64,000 nt of DNA from Methanosarcina sp. DH2 (GTDB lineage: Archaea; Halobacteriota; Methanosarcinia; Methanosarcinales; Methanosarcinaceae). Position numbers and translations under genes: made by a program. Below are positions 28,131-38,231 of this stretch, in pieces (within the stretch, counting starts at the first letter, position 1; every line of letters starts with the position of its first letter). Below the pieces are notes generated by a model that did no database searches, was not told where the DNA came from, and saw only the letters and a list, made by a program, of their open reading frames with translations. The stretch spans positions 179,174 to 243,173 of the forward strand of contig NZ_WJBI01000004.1 of assembly GCF_020804225.1 (NCBI RefSeq), given 5' to 3'.

Positions 28131-29612
28131 TCACCGCTGTGTTTTCTGGGCCATGTTAACATAGGCATGTACAGCAGCTGTGATCGCTGCAACCTTCTTG
28201 TCTTTTGCCTCGAGAGCAGAAGCCAGAGTAGCCCCTTTTTCACTATCAGCCTTAACGACCTCTTCCACAGCCTCAAGGATATTCTGCTCTTCAATGAAAC
28301 CGGTTGTCAGGTCACCCCTGCGAAACGCGGGGTTCCGCATAACAGCTTTATGGAAAGGAATGTTGGTTTTTACTCCTACGACCACATATTCATAAAGCGC
28401 TCTTTCCATCCTGGCAATAGCGTCTTCTCTTTTTCTTGACCAGACGCAGAGTTTGGAAATCATGGAGTCGTAATAGGGAGAGATTGTATAACCTGTATGC
28501 ACACCGCTGTCCACTCTTACTCCGGGTCCTCCGGCAGAACGGTATCTCCGAATCTTTCCCGGAGAAGGGGCAAAATCGTTTAAGGGATCCTCAGCGTTTA
28601 TCCTGCATTCGATTGCGTGCCCATCGATAACTATATCTTCCTGCTCAAACTCGAGTTTTTCACCCCAGGCAACCCTGAGTTGCTCTCTTACGATATCAAT
28701 ACCCGTAACCATTTCAGTGATCCCATGTTCCACCTGCAGGCGGGTATTGACTTCAAGGAAATAGAAATTTCCTTTAGAGTAAAGGAATTCAACGGTCCCT
28801 GCGTTTACATAACCGATTGCTTTTGCGACCTTTACAGCAGCGTCCCCCATTTGCTTCCGGAGTTCGGGAGTCATTATAGGGGAAGGAGCCTCTTCAATTA
28901 ACTTCTGGTGTCTCCTCTGGATAGAGCATTCCCTGTCAGAGAGGTAAACCGTATTACCATAAGAGTCGGCAAGTATCTGGATCTCTATGTGCCTTGGCTC
29001 TTCCACATACTTTTCAATAAACACGGAAGAGTCACCGAAAGCCGAACCTGCCATCTGCCGCGTGGAACTCAGGGATGTAGCAAATTCTTCCCTGCAATGA
29101 ACAACTTTCATTCCTATTCCGCCGCCTCCTGCAGATGCCTTGATAAGAACCGGATAACCGATCTTTTCAGCAACTTCCAGAGCTTCACCTATATCCTCAA
29201 CTGCGTCCTTTGTTCCGGGCACGACAGGCACTCCAGCTTTCATCATCAGGTGCCTGGCTCGGATTTTGCTTCCCATTTCGGCAATCACGTGGCTTGGAGG
29301 ACCTATGAAAATGATACCCTCTTCCTCACAGCGTTTTGCAAAGACAGGGTTTTCGGAAAGAAAGCCGTAGCCGGGATGGATTGCATCGGCTCCGGTATCC
29401 TTTGCAACTGCGATGATGGCTTCCATGTTCAGGTAACTCTGGCTGGAAGGTGCAGGGCCTATCAGGTAGGCTTCATCTGCATACTTAGCAAAAAGGGCAT
29501 TTTTGTCAGCCTCCGAACAGACAGCTACAGTGGAAATTCCAAGCTCCCGACAGGCACGCATGACTCTGATTGCTATTTCACCACGGTTTGAAACGAGTAC
29601 TTTTTTGAACAT
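28131..29612 (-). CDS. pycA: Pyruvate carboxylase, biotin carboxylase subunit A
   Basis: This is the ATP- and bicarbonate-dependent subunit that carboxylates biotin on PycB. ATP-grasp features are [14 protein letters not shown] (near 160) and [26 protein letters not shown] (near 285). The start is set at 29612 because AAGGTGGAAGGT lies just upstream and the product begins [14 protein letters not shown] like its family; the frame is open seven codons further. It follows pycB by 22 bp. Anabolic oxaloacetate supply is the role. Confidence 0.95.
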   Translation of the reverse strand: MFKKVLVSNRGEIAIRVMRACRELGISTVAVCSEADKNALFAKYADEAYLIGPAPSSQSYLNMEAIIAVAKDTGADAIHPGYGFLSENPVFAKRCEEEGIIFIGPPSHVIAEMGSKIRARHLMMKAGVPVVPGTKDAVEDIGEALEVAEKIGYPVLIKASAGGGGIGMKVVHCREEFATSLSSTRQMAGSAFGDSSVFIEKYVEEPRHIEIQILADSYGNTVYLSDRECSIQRRHQKLIEEAPSPIMTPELRKQMGDAAVKVAKAIGYVNAGTVEFLYSKGNFYFLEVNTRLQVEHGITEMVTGIDIVREQLRVAWGEKLEFEQEDIVIDGHAIECRINAEDPLNDFAPSPGKIRRYRSAGGPGVRVDSGVHTGYTISPYYDSMISKLCVWSRKREDAIARMERALYEYVVVGVKTNIPFHKAVMRNPAFRRGDLTTGFIEEQNILEAVEEVVKADSEKGATLASALEAKDKKVAAITAAVHAYVNMAQKTQR

Positions 29613-29634
29613 AATACCTTCCACCTTGCTCAAT

Positions 29635-31353
29635 TCATTCGATTGACAGTATTATGTCACCAGGAGCGACAGTATCCCCTTCGGAAACAAAAATTTCCTT
29701 AATGATTCCCGAATGTGGAGCATGAACCGCGTTTTCCATTTTCATGGCTTCGATAACAGCAACCGTGTCCCCTTCTTTAACGGTATCTTCTACCTTGACC
29801 TTAAGGGAAAGTACCATGCCCTGCATTGAACAGGTGACTCCTCCTTTGATGGATTCGGGGCCTGGCTTTTTAGGGGATGCCTCGGAGATGGAAACTCCGC
29901 CGAGAGGCTCTATCTTGACTTCGTAAACCTCGTCATCCACCTCAACCCTGAAATGAGTCGGGATAGCATAATCCTGAGGAGTTGCAGGGGCAGGGGCAAT
30001 AACTGCCAGGGATTCTTCTTCCATTTCTCCTTTCAGGAACTTAGGAGCAATTGCCGGGTAAAGGATGTATGTAAGGATATCTTCTTCGGATTTTGCAATG
30101 CCCATTTCCTCTGCTTCTTTTCTTCTCTTTTCGTATTCAGGCTTGAGAAGGTCGGCAGGGCGGCAGTGAATCGGCTCTTCATCGCCTATGATCTTTCCGA
30201 TGATCTCAGGGCTAATCGGCGCAGGAGAGCGCCCGTAGAGCCCGCGTACATAGTCTTTTACCTCTTTAGGAATGACCTTGTAGCGTTCTCCCATGAGCAC
30301 GTTAAGTACAGCCTGTGTGCCTACAATCTGACTTGTGGGAGTAACAAGAGGCGGATACCCGAGTTCTTTTCGGACTTTTGGCATCTCATCAAGCACAGCT
30401 GCATACTTGTCAAGGGCATTCTGCTCTTTTAGCTGGGAAACCAGATTGGAGAGCATGCCTCCGGGTATCTGGTAGATAAGGACATTGGTGTCTATCTGTT
30501 CGGAAATAGGGTCAAGAATTCCGCGGTACTTGTCCTTCAGGTCTTTAAAATACCTGACAGCTTCTTCAAAAGCTCCAAGGTCAAGCCCGGTATCATATGG
30601 TGTTCCCTTAAGAGCTGCAACAACGGTCTCGGTAGGAGGCTGGGAGGTCCCCCATGCCAGAGGAGAGAGAGCTGTGTCCAGAACATCTACCCCAACACTA
30701 CAGGCTGCCATATAGCTCATCGGAGCCATGCCCGAGGTGCAGTGGCAATGAAGAGAAATGGGGATGGAGATCTCTTTTTTCATGGCACTGATTATCTTCG
30801 TAGCCTCATTGGGAGAGAGAAGCCCTGCCATATCCTTTATGCAGAGGGAGTCACATTCCAGCTCTTCGAGCTGCTTTGCAAGTTCCACGTATTTTTCTAC
30901 CGTATGTACCGGACTTATGGTGTAGCAGACCGTGCCCTGTACATGAGCTCCCAGTCCTTTTGCCACTTTAATAGATAGTTCCATGTTCCGGATGTCATTG
31001 ACCGCATCAAAAACCCGGAAGATATCAATGCCGTTTTCATAGGCTTTGGTGACGAACTTTTCAACCACATCGTCCGAATAGTGCCTGTACCCTACAAGGT
31101 TCTGGCCACGGAGAAGCATCTGAGCATCTGTATTCTTCATCTTTTTCTTGAGATCCCTGAGGCGCTGCCAGGGGTCTTCGTTAAGGTAGCGAATACAGGA
31201 GTCAAAGGTGGCACCTCCCCACATTTCCAGGGAAAAATACCCAATCTGGTCCAGTTGTTCAACCACTTCGAGCATGTCCCTTGTCCGCATCCTGGTTGCC
31301 AGGAGGGACTGGTGTGCATCCCGGAGGACGGTTTCAGTAATTTTTACGCGCAT
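29635..31353 (-). CDS. pycB: Pyruvate carboxylase, subunit B (carboxyltransferase plus biotin carrier)
   Basis: About 572 residues. The N-terminal carboxyltransferase TIM barrel shows [28 protein letters not shown] residues, [11 protein letters not shown] metal-binding histidines and IKDMAGLL. The C-terminal biotinyl domain has the attachment motif [11 protein letters not shown] near residue 540. The start 31353 has AAGAGG just upstream and matches homologues; the open frame extends 42 codons more. It is the first gene of pycB-pycA-birA and together these make oxaloacetate. Confidence 0.95.
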   Translation of the reverse strand: MRVKITETVLRDAHQSLLATRMRTRDMLEVVEQLDQIGYFSLEMWGGATFDSCIRYLNEDPWQRLRDLKKKMKNTDAQMLLRGQNLVGYRHYSDDVVEKFVTKAYENGIDIFRVFDAVNDIRNMELSIKVAKGLGAHVQGTVCYTISPVHTVEKYVELAKQLEELECDSLCIKDMAGLLSPNEATKIISAMKKEISIPISLHCHCTSGMAPMSYMAACSVGVDVLDTALSPLAWGTSQPPTETVVAALKGTPYDTGLDLGAFEEAVRYFKDLKDKYRGILDPISEQIDTNVLIYQIPGGMLSNLVSQLKEQNALDKYAAVLDEMPKVRKELGYPPLVTPTSQIVGTQAVLNVLMGERYKVIPKEVKDYVRGLYGRSPAPISPEIIGKIIGDEEPIHCRPADLLKPEYEKRRKEAEEMGIAKSEEDILTYILYPAIAPKFLKGEMEEESLAVIAPAPATPQDYAIPTHFRVEVDDEVYEVKIEPLGGVSISEASPKKPGPESIKGGVTCSMQGMVLSLKVKVEDTVKEGDTVAVIEAMKMENAVHAPHSGIIKEIFVSEGDTVAPGDIILSIE

Positions 31354-31903
31354 GGATGAGCCTCTTAAATCGAACCAAAAACAGAATTCATTGAAAATAC
31401 TCATCTGTGCCTTCTCCAGAGAGATTATTCCAGAGTTTCCTGAGTATCGGGGGCTTGTCTTCTGATCTGGTTCTGTCAAAGCATAGAAATCTCCTGATGG
31501 CGGTTGATTGCAGCAATCTGCAATTTACCTGGAGAGGAGATTAATCCGGTTAAGCATAACCGAATCTCCAGCACCGCATAATCTGGCAGGAGAAATTAAT
31601 ATTACAGATACAGCCGCAAAACTCAATGTGTCTTGCGTCGATACGAATATTTTTTAATAATACCATTGTTAACAGCTAAATACCTTTCGCATCGTTAACA
31701 TAAGAAGACATTCTTTTCAAAAAGTTCCGGATAAAAAATGATCAGGATACAGTAAAAAGTATGAGCTTGATAAAGAAGCGGGATACCTGATAGAGAAAGT
31801 AGGATTGATAGAGAAAGTAAAATAATACAGTCGAGATAAAAGTGAAAACAAAAAAGAAATAAAAGAATAAAAAAGAAGTTTATTTTCCGGAAAATAAACT
31901 TTT
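31354..31903. other. Intergenic region upstream of pycBA
   Basis: No gene is supported in 31354-31903. It contains the pycB leader/promoter and the 3' end of the methyltransferase gene. Near 31770-31850 short GATAGAGAAAGTA words recur. Confidence 0.4.
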
Positions 31904-32851
31904 TTACTTTCGCCCGACAAAGAGCCACTGGTCATAAGTACCTTCAGAATCCGTATTGTCCACAATCTCTCCCTCAACTCCGGCCTTAAGGAGAGTATCG
32001 GCAAGGATTTCAATCTCAGGCTTACTGCTTACGGTAAAGAGCAGGACAGCTCCGTCAGCTGCAACCGAGACAGCTTCTCTCATTATGCCGGTCCAGAGCT
32101 CTTTGTTAAATTCATATACAAGCCCCAGCATAAAGCCCATTACTGCATCAAAACTACCGGGCTCGAAATATCTTGAAATGGCTGTTGCATCCATAACCAC
32201 AGACCTTTGCGGGTTCAGGACCTGCTGCTCTAGACCCTGACAGACAGTACACTTATTGATTTCTATGGCAAGGGGATCCAGCCCGAGCCTGTAGAGTGCG
32301 AGCGTTGACATCCCGTTCCCACAGCAGACCTCAAGGAGCCTACCTTCAGGGTAACAGCCTTTTTTTCGGAGAAGTTCAAAAATTTCTGTGACCCTCTTTA
32401 CGCGATTTTCTGAAAAAACACTTTTGTAGGACTCAGGTTTGACAGAGCAGCCCGGACAAAGGTTCCGGCTAACAAGCGTAAGGGAATAATATTCATTTAT
32501 TGCGTTCCGCCAGGTTTCGGAAGAAAGCTCGATATCCTTCTCAGGAGAGGTGAAGGAAAGAAAGGAGTCTGCAAGGGCCTCAAATCTGGTTTTCATGGGC
32601 ATTGATGCAAGGGATCCGGTGAACACTGACCAGAAATTTACAGGAACATTTTCATCTGCAGGATTGAAAAACAGCAATCCCAGTGTATGCCCTGCCTCCC
32701 TGACTCTTATAAGCCGAATATCCCCTGCACCCGGGAAGTTTCGGACTCTGTTAAGATACTGGAGCGTACGCTCAGGAGTCCTCTGGGAGGTGTAACTTTC
32801 TTCTACAAGGTAGATCTCTTCATTTATGCCAAGGAGTTCCTGTAAGAGCAT
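31904..32851 (-). CDS. SAM-dependent methyltransferase with unusual N-terminal domain
   Basis: 315 residues. Residues about 165-315 form a class I methyltransferase: motif I LLEVCCGNGMSTLALYRLG, acidic AIEINK, and MDATAISRYFEPGSFDAVMGF. Residues 1-160 are not recognised; they carry a CPGC motif near 140 that could bind a metal. No target can be inferred. The gene is monocistronic, its promoter facing the 11-bp repeat array. Confidence 0.8.
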   Translation of the reverse strand: MLLQELLGINEEIYLVEESYTSQRTPERTLQYLNRVRNFPGAGDIRLIRVREAGHTLGLLFFNPADENVPVNFWSVFTGSLASMPMKTRFEALADSFLSFTSPEKDIELSSETWRNAINEYYSLTLVSRNLCPGCSVKPESYKSVFSENRVKRVTEIFELLRKKGCYPEGRLLEVCCGNGMSTLALYRLGLDPLAIEINKCTVCQGLEQQVLNPQRSVVMDATAISRYFEPGSFDAVMGFMLGLVYEFNKELWTGIMREAVSVAADGAVLLFTVSSKPEIEILADTLLKAGVEGEIVDNTDSEGTYDQWLFVGRK

Positions 32852-32890
32852 GTTTGACTAGATTCGAATAATGTGATATCAAGATTTCGA

Positions 32891-32956
32891 AAAAGAGATC
32901 CAAAAGAGATCCAAAAGAGATCCGAAAGAGATCCGAAAGAGATTCAAAAGAGATTC
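32891..32956. repeat. Tandem repeat, six 11-bp units
   Basis: The unit AAAAGAGATCC is repeated six times with GAAAGAGATCC and AAAAGAGATTC variants. It sits about 40 bp upstream of the methyltransferase start, in a 470-bp gap with no gene; the rest of that gap is AT-rich and holds the histone promoter. Confidence 0.9.
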
Positions 32957-33245
32957 AAAACGAAGCGATAAAAATTGACAATGTTCATCGAATAAAAGGT
33001 TTAAAAGATTTACAGGATTCATTGAAGGGTCTGATGCATAATAGAGGCAAAAAAAGTATTCTCCTGTACCTTCAAGAACTGAAAGTAATTGAAAAAATCA
33101 GGTCAAGAGTTTACAGGTATTAGAAAATCTTTATAAAAATAATTAAAATCCGAAAGAGAGGTAAATAGGCTTTACAAAGTAAATAAAGGGGAAAAAGAGC
33201 ATTAAAAGCTGAATAAGAAGTGAAGAAAACTCCGATATAAGCAAA

Positions 33246-33257
33246 GGTATTTATAGA
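33246..33257 (+). promoter_or_regulatory. Candidate TATA box for the histone gene
   Basis: GTATTTATAGAA, about 70 bp upstream of the histone ATG, resembles an archaeal TATA box. Placement is by eye. Confidence 0.35.
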
Positions 33258-33323
33258 ATCTGATTACAAAATCAGAGATTAGAAGGAATTTATAATAACG
33301 AAAAAGAAGCTTGGAGGATTAAT

Positions 33324-33536
33324 ATGGCAGCAAAAGTTATACCGTTTGCACCAATCGAGCGTTTAATAAGGACAGCAGGTGCCCACAGAGTAAGCGAGAG
33401 CGCAGGAATGGCTCTTACGGAAATCCTGGAAGAATACGGGCTTCAGATTTCAAAAGAAGCTATAAAACTCGCAGAACACGCCGGGAGAAAAACCGTAAAG
33501 GCTGAGGATATAAAACTGGCAAAAGAAATGCTGTAA
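33324..33536 (+). CDS. Archaeal histone
   Basis: The 70-residue histone-fold protein (APIERLIRTAGAHRVSESA, EILEEYGLQISKEAI, GRKTVKAEDIKLAKEML) is a full-length HMf-type subunit that dimerises and wraps DNA. A strong ribosome-binding site TTGGAGGA precedes the ATG. It stands alone; expression is probably high. Confidence 0.96.
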   Translation: MAAKVIPFAPIERLIRTAGAHRVSESAGMALTEILEEYGLQISKEAIKLAEHAGRKTVKAEDIKLAKEML

Positions 33537-33803
33537 ATTAAAAGATATATCTCAGGCAAGCAACCTCAGATTTTGATAGTGTAAGCATACAGCGTCAACA
33601 CTTTTAGCATCAACTTAAATGAGCATATTACAAAAAGTATTGAAGAAACTGGACCGGAAGAAACTGGACTGCCAGCTCTTTGAAATACCGGCACAATCGT
33701 ACAAATACCGCTGTAATGGATAAAAAGAACTGAAAAATATGTTTGGACTAAAAAGAAAGAAATGCTGAAAAACAGCATTTTTCCTATTTTTACATTATCC
33801 TTA

Positions 33804-34067
33804 TTATGCAGTTGCGGATTCAACCTCAACTATAGTGAGAGATTCCACCGGGCAAATCTTTGAGCAGGCTCCGCAGCGGATGCAGATTTCATCACTGATG
33901 ATTGCAATCCCGTCAATGATCCGGATTGCAAGTTCAGCAGTTTCAGGATCAAAATCATCATTTTTCATTATTTTTGCGTTCACAGGGCAAACGGAATAAC
34001 AGATGCCGCACCCAATACATTTTTCGGACTGAACTATTTTTTTGTTTTTCTTATCTGCCTTTGCCAT
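33804..34067 (-). CDS. 2[4Fe-4S] ferredoxin with central insert
   Basis: The 87-residue polypeptide has a basic N-terminus, cluster motifs CIGCGICYSVCP (about 17-28) and CIRCGACSKICP (about 62-73), and about 30 residues between them. GAGGTGAT precedes the start. It is a low-potential electron carrier; the partner is not evident. This layout is common for methanogen ferredoxins associated with formylmethanofuran dehydrogenase or hydrogenases, but no such genes are adjacent. Confidence 0.92.
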   Translation of the reverse strand: MAKADKKNKKIVQSEKCIGCGICYSVCPVNAKIMKNDDFDPETAELAIRIIDGIAIISDEICIRCGACSKICPVESLTIVEVESATA

Positions 34068-34241
34068 TAAACATCACCTCAAAAAACTACAGAGAATTGC
34101 CAGACAACGGGGAATATACAGTGTGAGAAGCTGTAGAAGCAGGACTGGCTGCAAATATAAAGAGAAATTTATATTTGTTCTGTCTATGATATATTTGATA
34201 TTTTTAAGGTATATGAAGATTTCGAAGAGCCTGACCCCTGG

Positions 34242-34754
34242 TCAAACTCCGAAAATAAGGTCAGCCAGGCCCATACCTGTCATAGTAACAGCAGTTACGA
34301 TGATTCCTGCTATCATTACTCCTGCAGCGATTGCCGGAAACGAGTGCTTGAACTTTATTCCGAATACAAAAGCCGCTGCACAGCCTGTCCATGCCCCTGT
34401 AACCGGTAGAGGTACTGCAACGAAAAGGGTCAGGGCAAGGAGTCCATATTTCTCAAAGTTCTTACTGTGGTTTTTACGGGTCCGTGAAAAGAGCCACGTA
34501 AAAAAGACATCGAAGATATGGTAACGCCTCAGGTATCCGGAGACTGGCTCGAGGAAAAGCAAAAGGGGAACTACAGGAATAAGATTTCCAAATACAGAAA
34601 GGAAATAAGCCTCAAGCGGTTCCATTCCATAAATTCCCATGGCAACGGGGATTGCTCCTCTCAGTTCAGAGATCGGAAGAGCCCCTATAACCATTACTGC
34701 AAACCAGTGGGGCACAGCCCCAAGCATTTCTACCAGTAAATTTTCAACAGACAT
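34242..34754 (-). CDS. Small multi-drug export family membrane protein (COG2426)
   Basis: 170 residues with about four membrane segments. The family hallmark ALPISELRGAIPVAMGIYGM is near residue 24, FGNLIPVVPLLL follows, and AVPLPVTGAWTGCAAAFVFG lies in the second half. Members are annotated as putative small multidrug exporters, which has little experimental support. Resembles DedA-like folds with re-entrant proline-rich loops. Confidence 0.85.
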   Translation of the reverse strand: MSVENLLVEMLGAVPHWFAVMVIGALPISELRGAIPVAMGIYGMEPLEAYFLSVFGNLIPVVPLLLFLEPVSGYLRRYHIFDVFFTWLFSRTRKNHSKNFEKYGLLALTLFVAVPLPVTGAWTGCAAAFVFGIKFKHSFPAIAAGVMIAGIIVTAVTMTGMGLADLIFGV

Positions 34755-34890
34755 AATGATCAGGAGTGATAACTAGAATCTTTTGAAAGAAAAAGGCTCG
34801 CTTCAGACATTCCTTTTTCATCTGCTTTTCATAGATCTGGAAATAGAAACTGCGGTATCTGGATATAAGACTGCTTGTAAAACCTGCTTG

Positions 34891-35910
34891 TCAGAACTCT
34901 GAAGCTTCGGCTTCTCTTGAAAGAGCAAAATGTGCAAGTAAAGCTTCCAGCTGGATTTTCTCGCTGGCTCCTTCAGTTAGCCTGAAGTCGGTCTCCCCGA
35001 TAATATCCACAAGTCCGACAATATCCCGTTCCGAAAGCCCGAGGTCAAGAATCATCAGGTTATCCATTTCGGAAACTACCCTGTAGATCTGCCCCACAAT
35101 ATCCTCTCCGGAAAGCCCTTCTTCATAGAGCAGCCTGTTAAGCTCTTTTCTGGCAACTCTGAAATTTCCACGCAGAGCAGTCTCGATCAGATCCTTTATT
35201 TCATCAGGATTTGCGGTTGCTGTAGTCCTGTAAATCGTTTCCCTGGAGATAGGCTTTTCTACATCAATGAAAGCAGCAGCCTGAAGGGAGTTTACAGCTT
35301 TTCTCATATCCCCCTGAGCCACGTAAACCAGAGCGTCATACCCGCCTTCGGTGATGGACAAACCCTGGTCTTTAGCAATATATTCAAGACGTTCTCTGAT
35401 AGCTTTATCGGAAAGTCGCCTGAACCTGTAGACTGCACATCTGGACTGGATAGGCTCAATGATCTTGGAGGAGTAGTTACATGAGAGAATAAAGCGGCAG
35501 TTGCTGCTGAATCTTTCCATGGTCCTGCGGAGGGCAGACTGCGCATCCGATGTAAGGGCATCGGCTTCATCAAGGAAAATGATCTTGAACGGAGCTCCAC
35601 CTAGAGGGGCGGTTTTTGCAAAGTTTTTAATCTTGTTTCTAACTACATCAATGCCTCTCTCATCGGAAGCGTTGAGTTCCGTAAAATTTTCTCGCCATAA
35701 ATCTTCCCCGAAAATCTCCCTTGCAATTGAAACTGCAGAAGCCGTTTTCCCGACGCCCGGAGGCCCGGAAAAGAGGAGGTGAGGAAGGTTTTTAGTTGCC
35801 ACATAAGACATCAGGCGCTCAATTGTGTCATCCTGCCCTGCTACCTGATTCAGCCTGACAGGCCTGTATTTTTCAATCCAGATCTCTTCTTTAATCTTAG
35901 AGTCCTCCAT
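34891..35910 (-). CDS. rfcS: Replication factor C small subunit
   Basis: The clamp-loader AAA+ subunit that loads PCNA shows EKYRPVRLNQVAGQ, Walker A FSGPPGVGKTAS, Walker B IIFLDEADALT, the sensor/SRC motif IQSRCAVYRF and a C-terminal collar domain. ATG 35910 is preferred because AAGGTG lies 9 nt upstream; an in-frame GTG at 35922 is within that motif. Full length (339 residues). Confidence 0.96.
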   Translation of the reverse strand: MEDSKIKEEIWIEKYRPVRLNQVAGQDDTIERLMSYVATKNLPHLLFSGPPGVGKTASAVSIAREIFGEDLWRENFTELNASDERGIDVVRNKIKNFAKTAPLGGAPFKIIFLDEADALTSDAQSALRRTMERFSSNCRFILSCNYSSKIIEPIQSRCAVYRFRRLSDKAIRERLEYIAKDQGLSITEGGYDALVYVAQGDMRKAVNSLQAAAFIDVEKPISRETIYRTTATANPDEIKDLIETALRGNFRVARKELNRLLYEEGLSGEDIVGQIYRVVSEMDNLMILDLGLSERDIVGLVDIIGETDFRLTEGASEKIQLEALLAHFALSREAEASEF

Positions 35911-36033
35911 TAGTGCTTGCACCTTAATTAGAGAAGATAATATTTAAACTTTCGAATGTTTGCGATATTTAAAGCATATCGACCGCATTTCGAAAAAAGA
36001 ATATTCCGGGGAACTGCATCCCTATACATTTTT

Positions 36034-36054
36034 TTGGTGTAAATGTTACGCCAA
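36034..36054. promoter_or_regulatory. Palindromic operator-like site
   Basis: TTGGTGTAA and TTACGCCAA form a 9-bp inverted repeat around ATG, with one G-T mismatch. It lies about 125 bp upstream of rfcS, in the gap before the Rnf-linked small gene. A dimeric repressor site is plausible; the regulator is unknown. Confidence 0.35.
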
Positions 36055-36280
36055 ACTCATTGAATGATCTTTAACCACGAAAAACGGATAAGATACAAAA
36101 AAGTGTATAGAGGATGTATTTAAGTATTATTCAGACTGGTTCTCTTTGGGCAAAGAAAATAATTTACTCATATTAGTCCACCTGAAAAAAGTTTACTGCT
36201 AGAACCTATAAACGGATATGAAATTCTTTAAGTAACAGGCACAAACAATGAAAATATTTGAGAGAATTTTCATGCCAAAT

Positions 36281-36380
36281 TAGTCCTCTTGAGCGAAGTG
36301 AAAAGGACCGCGTACTGTTGCGATTACATTGCAACTCCCAGGAAATCTCTGATTTTCTGTGATCCCGAGTCGCAATTCGG
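36281..36380 (+). repeat. Dispersed hairpin repeat, copy 1
   Basis: Contains TTAGTCCTCTTGAGCGAAGT followed by GAAAAGGACCGCGTACT, in which GTCCT and AGGAC can pair. It ends with GAGTCGCAATTCGGG at about 36366. The same words occur inverted at 54004-54110. Non-coding; the rest of 35911-36446 is AT-rich with no gene. Confidence 0.75.
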
Positions 36381-36446
36381 GAAAGTAAAAAAAGTAAGCA
36401 GAATTGCCCTTTTTCAGGACAATTCGGTTTTTCAAGTTAAATACGT

Positions 36447-36782
36447 TTATTCTCCATAGGCAAAGTTATAGGCAATCTGCCCGATAATCGGGATTTTGAA
36501 CTTTGAGCCCCTGAAAGCCATGTACATCGGAATAAGGATGAGCAGCATCGCTGTCATCCCTGCACCGTCTGCAATGAACCAGCCAAGCACAGGAATCCAT
36601 GCCACAAGGAAGATAAAGAGAGCAAGCGGCATGAAAAGCAGGACCGACTGCATGGCATGGAAGCGGACAAATTTGTTCTTGCGCTCAAGGAGCAGGAAGA
36701 ACAGGCCTGAGAGCCAGCCTACAGGGTAGCAAAGAGCAGCCACTATATTTTCAGGCAAGCCAAGGAAAGTTTTGTACGGCAT
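36447..36782 (-). CDS. Small membrane protein (DUF4870-like) linked to rnf
   Basis: About 111 residues with three membrane segments (NIVAALCYPVGWLSGLFFLLLE, VLLFMPLALFIFLVAWIPVLGWFI, GMTAMLLILIPMYMAF). It is 48 bp downstream of rnfB on the same strand and belongs to the Rnf transcription unit in Methanosarcina with rnf. ATG 36782 has GAGGTG 6 nt upstream. Role unknown; an assembly or membrane partner of Rnf is inference. Confidence 0.8.
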   Translation of the reverse strand: MPYKTFLGLPENIVAALCYPVGWLSGLFFLLLERKNKFVRFHAMQSVLLFMPLALFIFLVAWIPVLGWFIADGAGMTAMLLILIPMYMAFRGSKFKIPIIGQIAYNFAYGE

Positions 36783-36830
36783 ATTTTTCACCTCTTTTTT
36801 AGTTTAAGGTCAGAAAAAAACGAGCCCGGA

Positions 36831-37643
36831 TTACCGGAGCTCGATTGCTTTCTGCGGACAAACTCCAGCGCAGGCTCCGCAGCCTGTACATTTTTCCTGG
36901 TCGATTTCAGCCAGGAATTCCGTGACCTTGATAGCTCCTGCAGGACATTCTTTTTCACATTTCTTACAGCCGATACATCCGACCTCACAGACAGCTTTGA
37001 CATCCTTACCTTTATCGTGGGAGCGACACAGAACATGCACTTTCTCGGAGTCTCTGGCAAAGGTGAGCACGCCATTCGGACAGGATGCAATACAGTTTCC
37101 ACAGCTTGTACAGAGAGCTTTGTTCACAACCGGGAACCCGTTTTCTCCCATCGAGAGAGCATCGAACTGACAGGCTTTAACACATGTTCCCAGACCAAGG
37201 CAACCGTAGGTACAGCCTTTCCTTGAGTCGCATAGCATCAGGGCAGTTTTACAGTTTTCTACTCCATGATAGTCGTAAAGGGTTGTACAGTTCACATTGC
37301 CGCCCTGGCAACGGACAAACGGAAAGGCCTTCTCGGACTCTGTAACTTCCTGTCCCATGACTGCGCCGATCAGTTTTGCAACGTCATATCCTCCGACAGG
37401 GCAGCTGTTGATAGGTGCACCCTGTAAGACGATAGCTTCGGCACAGGCAGCGCATCCGGCAAATCCGCACCCACCGCAGTTAGCTCCCGGAAGAAGGGAG
37501 GCAACCTCATCGACCAGAGGATTGGTTTCTACTTTAAAGACCTTGGATGCGATTACCAGCATGGCGCCTACCGCTATACAAAGCCCTACAAGCACCGAAA
37601 CGGTGTTTATGATTACGGGCATAACGTCTGCTGCAACGATCAT
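36831..37643 (-). CDS. rnfB: Rnf complex subunit B
   Basis: The 270-residue polyferredoxin subunit has an N-terminal membrane helix, the CGGCGFAGCAAC motif (about 56-67), and cysteine-rich regions: CTYGCLGLGTCVKACQ, CTSCGNCIASCP, CIGCKKCEKECP and CTGCGACAGVCP. These hold multiple [4Fe-4S] clusters and accept electrons from reduced ferredoxin. It starts 4 bp inside rnfA. The last six-subunit gene of the rnf operon. Confidence 0.96.
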   Translation of the reverse strand: MIVAADVMPVIINTVSVLVGLCIAVGAMLVIASKVFKVETNPLVDEVASLLPGANCGGCGFAGCAACAEAIVLQGAPINSCPVGGYDVAKLIGAVMGQEVTESEKAFPFVRCQGGNVNCTTLYDYHGVENCKTALMLCDSRKGCTYGCLGLGTCVKACQFDALSMGENGFPVVNKALCTSCGNCIASCPNGVLTFARDSEKVHVLCRSHDKGKDVKAVCEVGCIGCKKCEKECPAGAIKVTEFLAEIDQEKCTGCGACAGVCPQKAIELR

Positions 37644-38230
37644 AGCGGAATCACCTTGAAGTAATTAGCAAACGACATTGACATGATCAGTGCAACGAAG
37701 AAAGCATATGTGACACCTCTTCCGACTGCTTTTGGGACGTATACTACACTGCTCCATTCACGTATGGAAGACATGATGATCATTGCAACAGTATACCCAA
37801 GCCCTGCAGCAATCCCGAAAGTAACACTCTGGATGAAGGTGTATTCATTCATCACATTAAGCAGTACGGCTCCGAGCACTGCGCAGTTTGTGGAGATCAG
37901 AGGCAGGTAAATACCAAGCGACCTGTACAGAGGGGGCATAAACTTCCGGACAACAAACTCTACCAGCTGCACAAGCGCTGCGATCACTATGATGAATGCG
38001 ATCGTAGTAAGGTAGTCCAGCCTCAAAGGTACAAGAATGTACGTATACAGGAAGAATGATACTGAAGCAGCCATCGTAATAACGAAGATGACCGCCCCTG
38101 ACATTCCTGATGCGCTTTTTACATCCTTTGTAACACCCACGAAGGAGCAAAGCCCGAGGAACTGGACTATAAGGAAGTTCTTCAGGAACACTCCATCCAT
38201 AAATATAGAAAATAGAGATGCATCTGCCAT
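37640..38230 (-). CDS. rnfA: Rnf complex subunit A
   Basis: The 196-residue integral membrane protein has six membrane segments (FLIVQFLGLCSFVGV, SGAVIFVITMAASVSFF, and others). RnfA pairs with RnfE around a membrane [2Fe-2S] site and forms the ion path. CSFVGVTKDV-type cysteine in the first helix is seen. ATG 38230 has GAGGTG 7 nt upstream; a GTG three codons earlier lies in the ribosome-binding site. Confidence 0.95.
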   Translation of the reverse strand: MADASLFSIFMDGVFLKNFLIVQFLGLCSFVGVTKDVKSASGMSGAVIFVITMAASVSFFLYTYILVPLRLDYLTTIAFIIVIAALVQLVEFVVRKFMPPLYRSLGIYLPLISTNCAVLGAVLLNVMNEYTFIQSVTFGIAAGLGYTVAMIIMSSIREWSSVVYVPKAVGRGVTYAFFVALIMSMSFANYFKVIPL

Positions 38231-38231
38231 T

